Below, one piece after another: positions 1 to 6,067 of a stretch of 26,521 bases of DNA (position 1 is its first letter; every line of letters starts with the position of its first letter). The DNA is from a virus. The DNA lies in the IMG/VR virus record IMGVR_UViG_3300025824_000003, positions 1-26,521 of that record. One strand, 5' to 3'. The notes beneath the pieces are model-generated. The model was given only the letters and a program-made list of their open reading frames with translations, made no database searches and was not told where the DNA came from. The position numbers were made by a program, and so were the translations under genes.

Positions 1-178
1 CTACAATCCTGGCAAGCCATTCGGAAGGGCATCTGTCGCGGTAGTACTCGAGGGGGGTGATGACGTGGCGATAGAGGGCATCCATTCCGGGATCTCCAAT
101 GTCCGAAAAAAGCACGCTGGCCACGTAAGACAGCCTCGTGCCCTTTGGGTGGAAGAAGGATTCGATCCGTGGGGGCAC
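1..178 (-). CDS. Partial leftward ORF, runs off the left edge
   Basis: An open leftward frame runs from a GTG at 178-176 (preceded in frame by a stop at 190-188) to base 1. It encodes about 59 residues beginning VPPRIESFFHPKGTRLSY. Its aromatic and charged composition (FFHPKG, PLEYYRDRC, EWLARIV) looks more like real protein than the Ser/Pro-rich alternative frame over the same bases. It starts only 23 bases after the integrase stop, on the same strand. It could be a phage gene co-transcribed with the integrase, or the 3' part of a host gene cut at the attachment site. No family is recognised, and no good ribosome binding site precedes the GTG. Confidence 0.4.
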   Translation of the reverse strand, partial: MPPRIESFFHPKGTRLSYVASVLFSDIGDPGMDALYRHVITPLEYYRDRCPSEWLARIV

Positions 179-201
179 CCGGGTCCCTCACAGTACACCA
201 C

Positions 202-1446
202 TCATCTGATCCCGTTGACGGCTTTCCTCAAGCGTTCCAGGTCGCGAGGTGTGTAGGCGGCCTGCACCCGCGTGGATTTGTGGCCGAGGATCAGCTCCCG
301 GTCGATGATATCGACGCCGGCACGGGCCATCTCACTATTGGCATAGACGCGCAGGCAGTGGAACGAGTACGGCCCGACATCCTTCGCACGCTTCCCAAAA
401 GACTGTATGAGCCGCAGCCCTGGGTGCATCTGCCCCTTCGGGTCGGTGTAATCGCCGCATCCGCCGAACAATCTCCCCTGCCGGGTGCGCGCGAGCAGGC
501 CGAGCACTGTCGGCTCGAGCACATCGGCGACCGGCACGAGCCTTTCCGCCGCCTGGGTCTTGAGATGCCGGCAGACTCGGACGCAGAGGAGCCCTTCGAC
601 CTCGACGAGGTCCTCACCGTACAGCATCGCAATCTCCCCGGCCCGCATCCCAGTGTACCGGGCAATCACGGGCATTGCCCGCCAGGCGTAGGGATCGAGC
701 GTAGACGGGCACTGCATCATGCAGAGCTGTCCGGCATCCGCCGGCGGGGGACAGGCCTTGTGTGCCTCTACGCGGCCGCTCTGGCATCTCACCCCGACGC
801 CGGGCACAGCGCGCCGGAATGTGAGACGGCCCTCGGCCATTGCCCACTTGTACATGGCCCGGATCGCCGTCAACTCCCGATTCACGGTGCTCGGCTTTCG
901 CGCGGCGCCGCGGTCGGTGGTCGCGGTCCGTTGCTGGTCGAAGGCGGGCGTGGACAGCAGCACGTCCCGGATCATGGCCATATCGGCATCGGTCGTGTGC
1001 TCTGGCTCATGGTCCTCGCCGAGGATGCGGAGAGCTTGCTCGCAGGACCGCACTTTCGCCCGCACGGTCGCCGGTGTCATGCCTGTGTGACCCAGATATG
1101 ACGCGTAGACGTCAATCAGGCTGCCCAGGGTGCCGGTGGTACCTCGCAACGGCCCAAGCTGGGCCAGGCCAGCCCGGGCCAGCAGCTCGTTGGCACGATA
1201 CCGCATAGTGGCACTCGTCGCGCTGAGCTGGTCTACGGCCACACGCATGGCCGCATTGGTGCGGGACGCGTGCAGCAGGGGCATGACATAGCTGTCACGG
1301 AACGCCCTCGCCTGTACGATGTCTCCGGTCAGCAGACTGAACCGGACGCGCAACCCTCCCAGGCCCTCGCCCGTGTCCGATGGCAGTGTGAAGTCTACGT
1401 GCCATACCCCGGCGCGCCGACGTAGGTAGCGCTCTGTCTCGGTCAT
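202..1446 (-). CDS. int: Tyrosine-family site-specific integrase
   Basis: Phage integrase of the tyrosine recombinase family, about 414 residues from the ATG at 1446; it would recombine attP with the host attB. The N-terminus (ERYLRRRAGVWHVDFTLP) resembles the arm or leader region of phage integrases. A core-binding SAM-like domain spans about residues 110-205, and the catalytic domain follows. The catalytic set is visible: Arg in RYTGMRAGE (about R268), Lys in RHLKTQ (about K296), the HxxR of SFHCLR (about H363/R366), His in ILGHKS (about H389) and the nucleophile Tyr in QAAYTP (about Y398). The frame is open 18 codons further upstream (to 1500). The chosen start matches the typical N-terminus and has GGGAG 13 bases upstream. 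It is transcribed leftward, away from the lytic genes, as usual for temperate phages. Confidence 0.95.
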   Translation of the reverse strand: MTETERYLRRRAGVWHVDFTLPSDTGEGLGGLRVRFSLLTGDIVQARAFRDSYVMPLLHASRTNAAMRVAVDQLSATSATMRYRANELLARAGLAQLGPLRGTTGTLGSLIDVYASYLGHTGMTPATVRAKVRSCEQALRILGEDHEPEHTTDADMAMIRDVLLSTPAFDQQRTATTDRGAARKPSTVNRELTAIRAMYKWAMAEGRLTFRRAVPGVGVRCQSGRVEAHKACPPPADAGQLCMMQCPSTLDPYAWRAMPVIARYTGMRAGEIAMLYGEDLVEVEGLLCVRVCRHLKTQAAERLVPVADVLEPTVLGLLARTRQGRLFGGCGDYTDPKGQMHPGLRLIQSFGKRAKDVGPYSFHCLRVYANSEMARAGVDIIDRELILGHKSTRVQAAYTPRDLERLRKAVNGIR

Positions 1447-1448
1447 GG

Positions 1449-1647
1449 TTCGGTCACAGCTCCCACTGTTGCGTTCGTAAGTCCCGTAATGTACGTGCAT
1501 AATGGACCTTGCGCCATTCAGTCCCCGAACCCCTGTAAAACGGGCTATGGCGTTGCACCGCAGCTGGGTAGCCGTCTCCAGGGCAACCCGGCCAATAACC
1601 GGAAGCGTGCAGGAACCGGACCGGAAAGAACCGCCTTTCGGTCACAG
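1449..1647. repeat. Direct repeat TTCGGTCACAG, two copies upstream of integrase
   Basis: The 11-mer TTCGGTCACAG occurs at 1449-1459, just upstream of the integrase start, and again at 1637-1647. Each copy is followed within about a dozen bases by TTGCGT. Direct repeats beside an integrase gene can be integrase arm-binding sites or remnants of att-site structure, but nothing here proves that. Confidence 0.4.
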
Positions 1648-1827
1648 TTGCGTCACATGGGACGGACCGACCCGGTCGGCAGGCAAAGCAGGGGAGCCGG
1701 CTGGGGGGCTGTAGAGGCACGGCAGTATTCTCCCGGGTGTTGCGGTCAGTGACATACTATCGGCACGGGATGGCTGAAATGTCAAGCGGGGGCGGGGGAA
1801 CACAACCGGGGCCTCGTCAGAACTCCA
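1501..1827. other. Gene-free stretch upstream of integrase
   Basis: No convincing gene: the short ORFs on both strands have weak codon bias and no ribosome binding site. It holds one of two TTCGGTCACAG repeats (1637-1647), several ACCGGAA-type motifs around 1590-1635, and a small inverted repeat CCGAC-CCG-GTCGG at 1667-1679. The integrase promoter and possibly attP arm sites should lie here or just to the left. Confidence 0.5.
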
Positions 1828-2109
1828 CTACAGCAGGCTCCACAGGATGTCCCTAGCCGCCGACCTGATGGCGGTGTAAACGTCCACGGTCCCGCGGCGA
1901 TCTGGACACTTCGGGAAACTGAAGTGCATTACCCCAATCCGTCTCCCGAATAGCTTACGTGCGGCCTGCTGCCCCATCACCTCGTATCTCCCGAACGCGC
2001 TTCGGTGTATCCCAATCGCGAATTGCGGCCAACTGGGGCACTCCCGGAGGAATAGGCGTGCCATCCGAAGTGATTCAGGCACGGTGAGGTTCTTCCCCGT
2101 CGTCCGCAT
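1828..2109 (-). CDS. Hypothetical protein (lysogeny-side)
   Basis: Encodes 93 residues (MRTTGKNLTVPESLRMARLF...). The ATG at 2109 has a good ribosome binding site (GGAAGGGAAC immediately upstream), which supports it as real. The protein is basic, with a Trp/Phe-rich middle (CPSWPQFAIGIHRSAFGRYE) and no recognised domain, signal peptide or membrane segment. It lies 27 bases downstream of the helix-turn-helix gene on the same strand, so the two probably share a leftward transcript. A role in lysogeny, such as immunity or superinfection exclusion, would be a guess from position only. Confidence 0.6.
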   Translation of the reverse strand: MRTTGKNLTVPESLRMARLFLRECPSWPQFAIGIHRSAFGRYEVMGQQAARKLFGRRIGVMHFSFPKCPDRRGTVDVYTAIRSAARDILWSLL

Positions 2110-2136
2110 GTTCCCTTCCTTTCCTGTGGCCCCCCA

Positions 2137-2523
2137 TCAGGCAACGCCCGCCTCAGAGGCGGGTTCCCCGTCGCCCGACTCCTGGGCGTCCTCGGTCAGG
2201 CCGTGCCGTTGGAACACGGCCTCAATCATGTACGCAAGGTGATGCTGGCTGTCCGGCGGCAGCCGGTCCCAGAGCTTGACCGCGTTCACCAGAGCCGCCG
2301 GTATGGTGCCACGAGGAGGAGCACCGTAGCTGACATGCACCTCGTCCAGAATCGGCAGGAGCTTCTCGAAGGTAGACACAGTCATCCCCCCGGTAGTCCG
2401 CCGCCGGTTGCAGTACGCGGTGTAGAGACTTTGGCCGATGCCCACCCTCGCCGCTGCCTCGGTCTTGGTCCGGTACCGGGCCGCCGCGTTCAGCATGCCC
2501 TTATGTATCTCTTCGGATAGCAT
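2137..2523 (-). CDS. Helix-turn-helix protein, probable CI-type repressor
   Basis: Encodes 128 residues. Residues about 8-60 resemble an XRE/Cro-CI type DNA-binding domain: a helix (LNAAARYR), then TKTEAAARVGIGQSLYTAY as the helix-turn-helix, then a helix ending in STFEKLLPILDEV. The C-terminal half is acidic at its end (TEDAQESGDGEPASE) and shows no LexA/S24-type Ser-Lys protease motif. Any prophage repressor role would therefore not involve RecA-stimulated self-cleavage by that mechanism. It is transcribed leftward from the divergent control region at 2524-2636 and faces a small DNA-binding protein at 2637, the classical repressor/Cro layout. The function is inferred from fold resemblance and position. 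Confidence 0.7.
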   Translation of the reverse strand: MLSEEIHKGMLNAAARYRTKTEAAARVGIGQSLYTAYCNRRRTTGGMTVSTFEKLLPILDEVHVSYGAPPRGTIPAALVNAVKLWDRLPPDSQHHLAYMIEAVFQRHGLTEDAQESGDGEPASEAGVA

Positions 2524-2572
2524 CGTGGAGCGTCCGTTAATTCCTTACGGGGACAAAGCGCACAAGCGGTAG

Positions 2573-2622
2573 TTGCATTACAGCGATATGCGCTTATCGT
2601 ATGTTGTGAAGTCACCCCATAC
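2573..2622 (+). promoter_or_regulatory. Putative rightward early promoter with operators
   Basis: TTGCAT (2573-2578) and TATCGT (2595-2600), separated by 16 bases, form a plausible sigma-70-like -35/-10 pair for the rightward genes. The spacer holds an operator-like inverted repeat AGCG-ATATG-CGCT (2582-2594). A second imperfect palindrome (GTATG...CATAC, 2599-2622, 9 of 12 pairs) lies between the -10 and the ribosome binding site of the 2637 gene. Repressor and Cro-like protein would be expected to bind here. Confidence 0.45.
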
Positions 2623-2636
2623 CTGGAGGTCTCAGT

Positions 2637-2816
2637 ATGAGCACGGACGCAGCAAAGGACCGCCGCACGGTGGCGGTCAGTAACGCAATCCTCCTACAGT
2701 TCAAGGCGATGCTCGCACAGCGGAGCGCCAGCGAGGGCAGAGGCATCACCGTTAAGGAAGCCGTCGAGGAACTGATGCAGCGCGAATTGACGACCGCCTG
2801 CGCTGTTCTGAAATAG
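2637..2816 (+). CDS. Small ribbon-helix-helix-like DNA-binding protein
   Basis: A 59-residue protein with a strong ribosome binding site (GGAGG seven bases before the ATG). The pattern suggests a ribbon-helix-helix (Arc/MetJ-like) fold: a strand with alternating residues (RRTVAVSN), helix A (AILLQFKAMLAQRSASEG), a Gly-containing turn, and helix B (TVKEAVEELMQREL). It is the first rightward gene, directly opposite the repressor, so it occupies the Cro/Arc position. Its stop codon TAG is the first three bases of a 16-bp palindrome at 2814-2829, related to the one upstream of the gene. It may therefore bind on both sides of its own gene. Fold assignment is from pattern only. Confidence 0.7.
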   Translation: MSTDAAKDRRTVAVSNAILLQFKAMLAQRSASEGRGITVKEAVEELMQRELTTACAVLK

Positions 2817-2829
2817 CGTATATGCGCTA
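2814..2829. promoter_or_regulatory. Operator-like palindrome TAGCG-N6-CGCTA
   Basis: TAGCGTATATGCGCTA is an inverted repeat with 5-bp arms. It matches the repeat at 2582-2595 (AGCGATATGCGCTT) apart from one extra central base. It begins with the stop codon of the 2637 gene and sits 28 bases before the next start, so it may be a second operator of the early region. Confidence 0.45.
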
Positions 2830-2856
2830 CACATCGGATGAGATGAGGACGGTCAC

Positions 2857-3084
2857 ATGAGCATTCCATCAGGCGACTGGCTGCAGGAGCGTGACGCGCT
2901 CCGCCGGTACCAGATTGGCCGGCGGACGCTCAGGGAATGGGCGCGGGATGGCCTGGTGGCCACCGTGCGGCTCGGCCAGTCGTCATCGTCGAGACGAGTA
3001 TTCGCCACGGCGGATCTCGACCGGGCATTGAGGGCGCTGGCCCGGGGCCGGGAGCCAACGCCCCGGACCGCGGCCAGGCCATAG
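2857..3084 (+). CDS. MerR/excisionase-type winged-helix protein
   Basis: A 75-residue protein. The core (about residues 8-55) fits the short MerR/excisionase (HTH_17-like) helix-turn-helix: DALRRYQIGRRTLREWARDG, then a strand and wing (LVATVRLGQSSSSRRVF) and the FATADLDRAL helix. Such proteins act as excisionases (Xis) or early regulators, either of which fits the place next to the Cro-like gene. GAGG lies eight bases before the ATG. The C-terminal tail (RGREPTPRTAARP) is probably disordered. The gene ends seven bases before a strong hairpin. Whether it is an excisionase or a transcription factor cannot be told from sequence. Confidence 0.7.
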   Translation: MSIPSGDWLQERDALRRYQIGRRTLREWARDGLVATVRLGQSSSSRRVFATADLDRALRALARGREPTPRTAARP

Positions 3085-3091
3085 AAAGGGC

Positions 3092-3125
3092 GCGGCCCCG
3101 AGTGTGGGAGAGCACCCGGGGCCGC
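3092..3125 (+). terminator. Strong GC-rich hairpin after the regulator genes
   Basis: GCGGCCCCGaGTG (3092-3104) pairs with CACcCGGGGCCGC (3113-3125), giving 12 base pairs with one mismatch and an 8-base loop. It starts eight bases after the stop of the 2857 gene. No T-run follows on the plus strand, so it may be an attenuator, processing site or mRNA-stabilising hairpin rather than a classic intrinsic terminator. Confidence 0.5.
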
Positions 3126-3128
3126 AAA

Positions 3129-3147
3129 GGGAACGCAACAGAAAGGA
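3129..3147 (+). repeat. Leader repeat copy A (GGGAACGCAACAGAAAGGA)
   Basis: This 19-mer carries the ribosome binding site of the 3155 gene. It matches 10490-10508 at 18 of 19 positions; that copy lies upstream of the DUF2303 gene. Both copies are preceded by CCGCA. Confidence 0.6.
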
Positions 3148-3154
3148 ATGTACC

Positions 3155-3922
3155 ATGGGAACGCATGAGCCGCAAGGCTGCCCGCCTGTCATCATCCTGT
3201 GCGCCAACACCGACGACATCGTGAGGATGTCCCGGGAACTCTGCGACTACCCGCCCGATGCGCTCTGGGACGCGATGGAGGGCCTGGACTGGATCGACGC
3301 GGCCGACGACCAGGGCATTCCCGGCGAGCCGGTCCTCGTGTGGACGGGAACCACCTACGCGGTGGCCCGCTACGAGACGGACGACGGCTGGTTCGAGATG
3401 GCAACGGGCTGCCCGGTCACGGTGCAGCACTGGTGGGCCCGAGACTTCCCTGAGCCCCCGGAGGACGAAGCCGACGAGCTGCGACCGGCACCGTCGCTCG
3501 TCGAGTGTCCATGGGCCGACATGCTGCCCACGCTGGAATCCCTCACCAATAGCTTCCTCGACGTGCTGCGCCTGATCTCGTCGGTGCAATGTGCCGACCG
3601 CCTCGCCACCCTGCGCTATGTCTGCCGGCCTCTCGGTCGGGACTCGGCCTATGACTGGGCGCGGCACAAGACCGCGTTGCCGGGCGCCCTCTGCGCCCTC
3701 GCCGCTTTGGCGCCACCCGGTCGCAACGCCAAGCAGGCCCGGGAACTGTCGCGCCGGATCCTCGTCACGCTCGGGATGCTCACGGAACACCCCGAAGATC
3801 CCGCCCTCTATGAGTTCACCTGTCCGCAATGCGGCGGGCCTGTGATGCTCGGGGAGCCGTGCCGGGTGTGCGCGGTCAACAACGCCGAGGACGATGCGAA
3901 CATGCGGGGGCAGGAAGGATGA
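3155..3922 (+). CDS. Hypothetical protein with C-terminal zinc ribbon
   Basis: Encodes 255 residues from the ATG at 3155 (AAGGA eight bases upstream); the frame is open further upstream but without a better start. It is acidic, with a Trp/Asp-rich N-terminal half (DALWDAMEGLDWIDAADDQG) and a helical middle. A C-terminal zinc ribbon is visible in FTCPQCGGPVML...EPCRVCAV: CxxC at about residues 228-231 and again at about 242-245. No enzymatic domain is recognised. Its stop overlaps the methyltransferase start (ATGA), so the two are translationally coupled, and it could be a partner of DNA modification. That link is inference from adjacency only. Confidence 0.65.
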   Translation: MGTHEPQGCPPVIILCANTDDIVRMSRELCDYPPDALWDAMEGLDWIDAADDQGIPGEPVLVWTGTTYAVARYETDDGWFEMATGCPVTVQHWWARDFPEPPEDEADELRPAPSLVECPWADMLPTLESLTNSFLDVLRLISSVQCADRLATLRYVCRPLGRDSAYDWARHKTALPGALCALAALAPPGRNAKQARELSRRILVTLGMLTEHPEDPALYEFTCPQCGGPVMLGEPCRVCAVNNAEDDANMRGQEG

Positions 3923-5039
3923 GCAGCCGCACGTTCCGCATGGTGGATCTGTTCGCCGGCGCCGGTGGCATCTCCGAGGGATTCCACCGCGCCTGTGAGG
4001 CCCGGGGCCTTCGCCTGGAGTTGACGGCTATCAACCACTGGCCGACGGCCGTCGAGACTCACGCGCTCAATCACCCGGCCGCACACCACTTCTGCCAGAG
4101 CGTGTTCGATGTGGATCCGCTCAAGGCGGTCCCGTCCGGCCGTCTCGATTGCCTGGCCGCGGCCCCGGAGTGCATCTTTCACTCACGGGCACGCGGGGGC
4201 GGTCCCTGCAACGAGCAGAGCCGCAACGGGGCGCGTGACGTGCTGCGCTGGGCCGAGGCCCTGGAAATCAGGATGATCCTGATTGAGAACGTGCCGGAGT
4301 TCCAGGAGTGGGGACCGCTCTACCAGCGCGGCCCGAAGACCGGGAAGCCCATCCCGAAGTTCCGGGGACTGTACTTCCGCCGGTTCCTCTGTGACCTGCG
4401 CAGCCTGGGCTACCGGCTCGACTACGCGGTCCTCAACTCGGCCAACTACGGCGCCCGCACCGCACGCCGCCGGTTCTTCCTGATGGCGCGCAAGGACGGC
4501 CGAGACCCGCGCTGGCCGTCACTCACACATGTGGAGATGGACCCGGATCGGTTCCAGGAGTCATGGCGCAGCGCCCGGGACGCTATCGACTGGAGTCTAC
4601 CGGGAACCTCGATCTTCGCCCGTCAGGCCGGCCGTATCCCCGGGAAAAAGCCGCTATGCCCGAACACCATCAAGCGGATCTGCTACGGGCTGGAACGCTT
4701 CAGCGGTCTGAAGCTCGATCCCTACCTTGTCATGCTCTACGGCCAGTCGATGGCCCGGGGCCTGGACCTTCCCCTTCCCACCATCACCAACGGTAACCAC
4801 CTGGCGCTCTGCACGCCGTTCTTCGCCATTCTCCGGGGCACGGGGACGGTGCGCAGTTGGATGTCCTCTACCGGATGCTTGAGCCGCACGAGCTGGCCAA
4901 GGCCATGGGCTTCGGGGATTCCTACCAGTTCGCCGGCACCAAGACAGCCGTCAAGAAACAGATCGGCAACGCGGTCGAGGTCTGCCAGAGCACGGCGCTC
5001 GCCTCCGCAATCATCGACGCCGTGATCGCCGCAGCATAG
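3919..5039 (+). CDS. DNA cytosine-5 methyltransferase, frameshifted near the 3' end
   Basis: Dcm/HhaI-class enzyme that would methylate cytosine C5 using S-adenosylmethionine. Visible motifs: motif I VDLFAGAGG (about 9-17); motif IV as AAPECIFHSRARGG with the catalytic Cys at about 85, in PEC context instead of the usual PC; motif VI ENVPEF (about 123-128); and motif VIII GARTARRRFFLMA (about 178-190). A target-recognition region and ITNGNHLAL...FFAILRG follow. The frame then fails: as read, it stops at about 5025 in nonsense. The true C-terminus (LDVLYRMLEPHELAKAMGF, then KTAVKKQIGNAV, motif X) lies in the -1 frame at 4857-5039. The switch falls around 4836-4856, near a GGGG run. Third-position GC supports the same switch. 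It may be a sequence error or a real inactivating mutation. Confidence 0.88.
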
Positions 5040-5050
5040 GAGCGTGCACC

Positions 5051-5317
5051 GTGAGCATTGACCCCGGACAAACGCCACTGAGCATCGAGCGCGACGTCAG
5101 ACGGGCAGTACGCGAGGGATTCGAGGAGGCGCACCGGCGCTCCCTGGTCCTCTACACCGGCCTGTTCCTGTTCGCTGTCCTGCTCATCATCTGCGCCATC
5201 GTCTATGCCCACGCCATTTCGGACCGGCCGGGTCCGTCCCTCCCTCCTCCCTCTTCCCCCATCCGGGCCCGGCCGGTCCACCCCCTTCTGCGTCTCAGCC
5301 TGGAATCACAGGAGTAG
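5051..5317 (+). CDS. Small single-pass membrane protein
   Basis: An 88-residue protein starting at GTG, with GGAG eight bases upstream. After a polar N-terminus (SIERDVRRAVREGFEEAHRR) there is one clear transmembrane helix (LVLYTGLFLFAVLLIICAIV, about residues 32-51), then a Pro-rich, low-complexity tail. Positive charge before the helix suggests the N-terminus stays in the cytoplasm. No family is recognised. Small early membrane proteins of phages are often involved in superinfection exclusion or host takeover, but there is no direct evidence here. The tail is encoded by a pyrimidine tract (about 5234-5262). Confidence 0.6.
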   Translation: MSIDPGQTPLSIERDVRRAVREGFEEAHRRSLVLYTGLFLFAVLLIICAIVYAHAISDRPGPSLPPPSSPIRARPVHPLLRLSLESQE

Positions 5318-5321
5318 CACC

Positions 5322-5678
5322 ATGCCACGGACACCAATCGGGAACTGGCTCGTGGATAGCGGGCTGCTGACGGTGACGCAGGTCACCGCACATCTCGGGC
5401 GCAAGAGTCGGGCGCACACGGCCGAACTGCTCATCGCTTGCCGGGTCCCCTGCGTGCTGGTCCCACGGGGCGAGCATGGCGGGGCCGAGCACTATTACCG
5501 CCTCGAGGATATCGACCGGGCCAAGGATAGCCTTGACCATCCTCCGGAGACCTCGGACCAACGACGCGAACGGCGCATGGCCGAGTTTGCGGCACACCTG
5601 GAGGACCTCCGCCGGGATGCCCGGGAACTCCGCGACCTGATCGTGCAGCCGGGATTGAGGCTGGCCGCCACGCCATGA
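5322..5678 (+). CDS. Hypothetical helical protein, possible DNA-binding N-terminus
   Basis: Encodes 118 residues from the ATG at 5322 (AGGAG seven bases before). The N-terminal 60 residues (NWLVDSGLLTVTQVTAHLG, then RVPCVLVPRGEHGGAEHYYR, LEDIDRAK) look like a winged helix or MerR-like DNA-binding module. The C-terminal third is a charged helix or coiled coil (SDQRRERRMAEFAAHLEDLR). Its stop overlaps the ATGA of the next frame. The function is unknown. Confidence 0.65.
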   Translation: MPRTPIGNWLVDSGLLTVTQVTAHLGRKSRAHTAELLIACRVPCVLVPRGEHGGAEHYYRLEDIDRAKDSLDHPPETSDQRRERRMAEFAAHLEDLRRDARELRDLIVQPGLRLAATP

Positions 5679-5693
5679 AGAGGACCGCAGGCA

Positions 5694-6067
5694 TTGACCC
5701 CGGAACACTCAGACCCAGCGAGGCTACCCGCAGGTGCAACCCCGGGCTCTTTGGTGGTGGTCCTGCCGTTCCCGCTGCCGACGTGGAACCGGGTCCTCGC
5801 CATGAGCCTGAGCCAGCGCATGGCCCTGAAGCGATTGACGCACCAGTTGTCATCACCGTCCATAGCTTCCGCCACAAGCTCGCCGACCCCGACGGGCTGT
5901 GCTGCAAGTGGGTCATCGACGCGCTTGTCGCTGGCGGAGTACTACGCGATGATCGGGCGGAGTTCGTCGCCGAGGTCCGTCACCGACAGACCAAAGTCCC
6001 CAAAACGGAAGCGGAGCGCACGCTCCTGATCCTGGAGGTACAGACATGCCCCGAAGAATCTATGTAG
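5694..6067 (+). CDS. RusA-like Holliday junction resolvase, split across two frames
   Basis: RusA-type enzymes cut Holliday junctions with metal-binding aspartates. The C-terminal part carries the hallmark: FRHKLADPDGLCCKWVIDAL followed by GVLRDDRAEFV, with the DxD-type pair and the DD pair, in the frame closing at 6067. The expected N-terminus (VVVLPFPLPTWNRVLAMSLS) is in another frame starting at TTG 5694, and it has strong third-position GC. The best codon signal therefore switches by -1 at about 5840-5855. The C-terminal frame is also open from an ATG at 5675, but that N-terminus is Pro/Gly/Glu-rich with poor third-position GC. The joined protein is shorter than E. coli RusA between the two motifs, so a small deletion may accompany the shift. 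No slippery heptamer is evident. Confidence 0.65.

Noticed and set aside
160-175. TTCGAT-containing stretch resembling a tRNA T-loop near the integrase
   Set aside because: Neither strand gives a paired T-stem, acceptor stem or anticodon arm; no tRNA can be folded.
145-1101. Rightward ORF of 318 codons over the integrase
   Set aside because: Antisense to an integrase with a complete catalytic set.
1489-1752. Short ORFs on both strands in the gap upstream of the integrase
   Set aside because: Weak codon bias and no ribosome binding site; the frames overlap each other and likely regulatory DNA.
4830-4860. Programmed -1 frameshifting in the cytosine methyltransferase
   Set aside because: No X-XXY-YYZ slippery heptamer or clear downstream stimulatory structure is visible; an indel is simpler.
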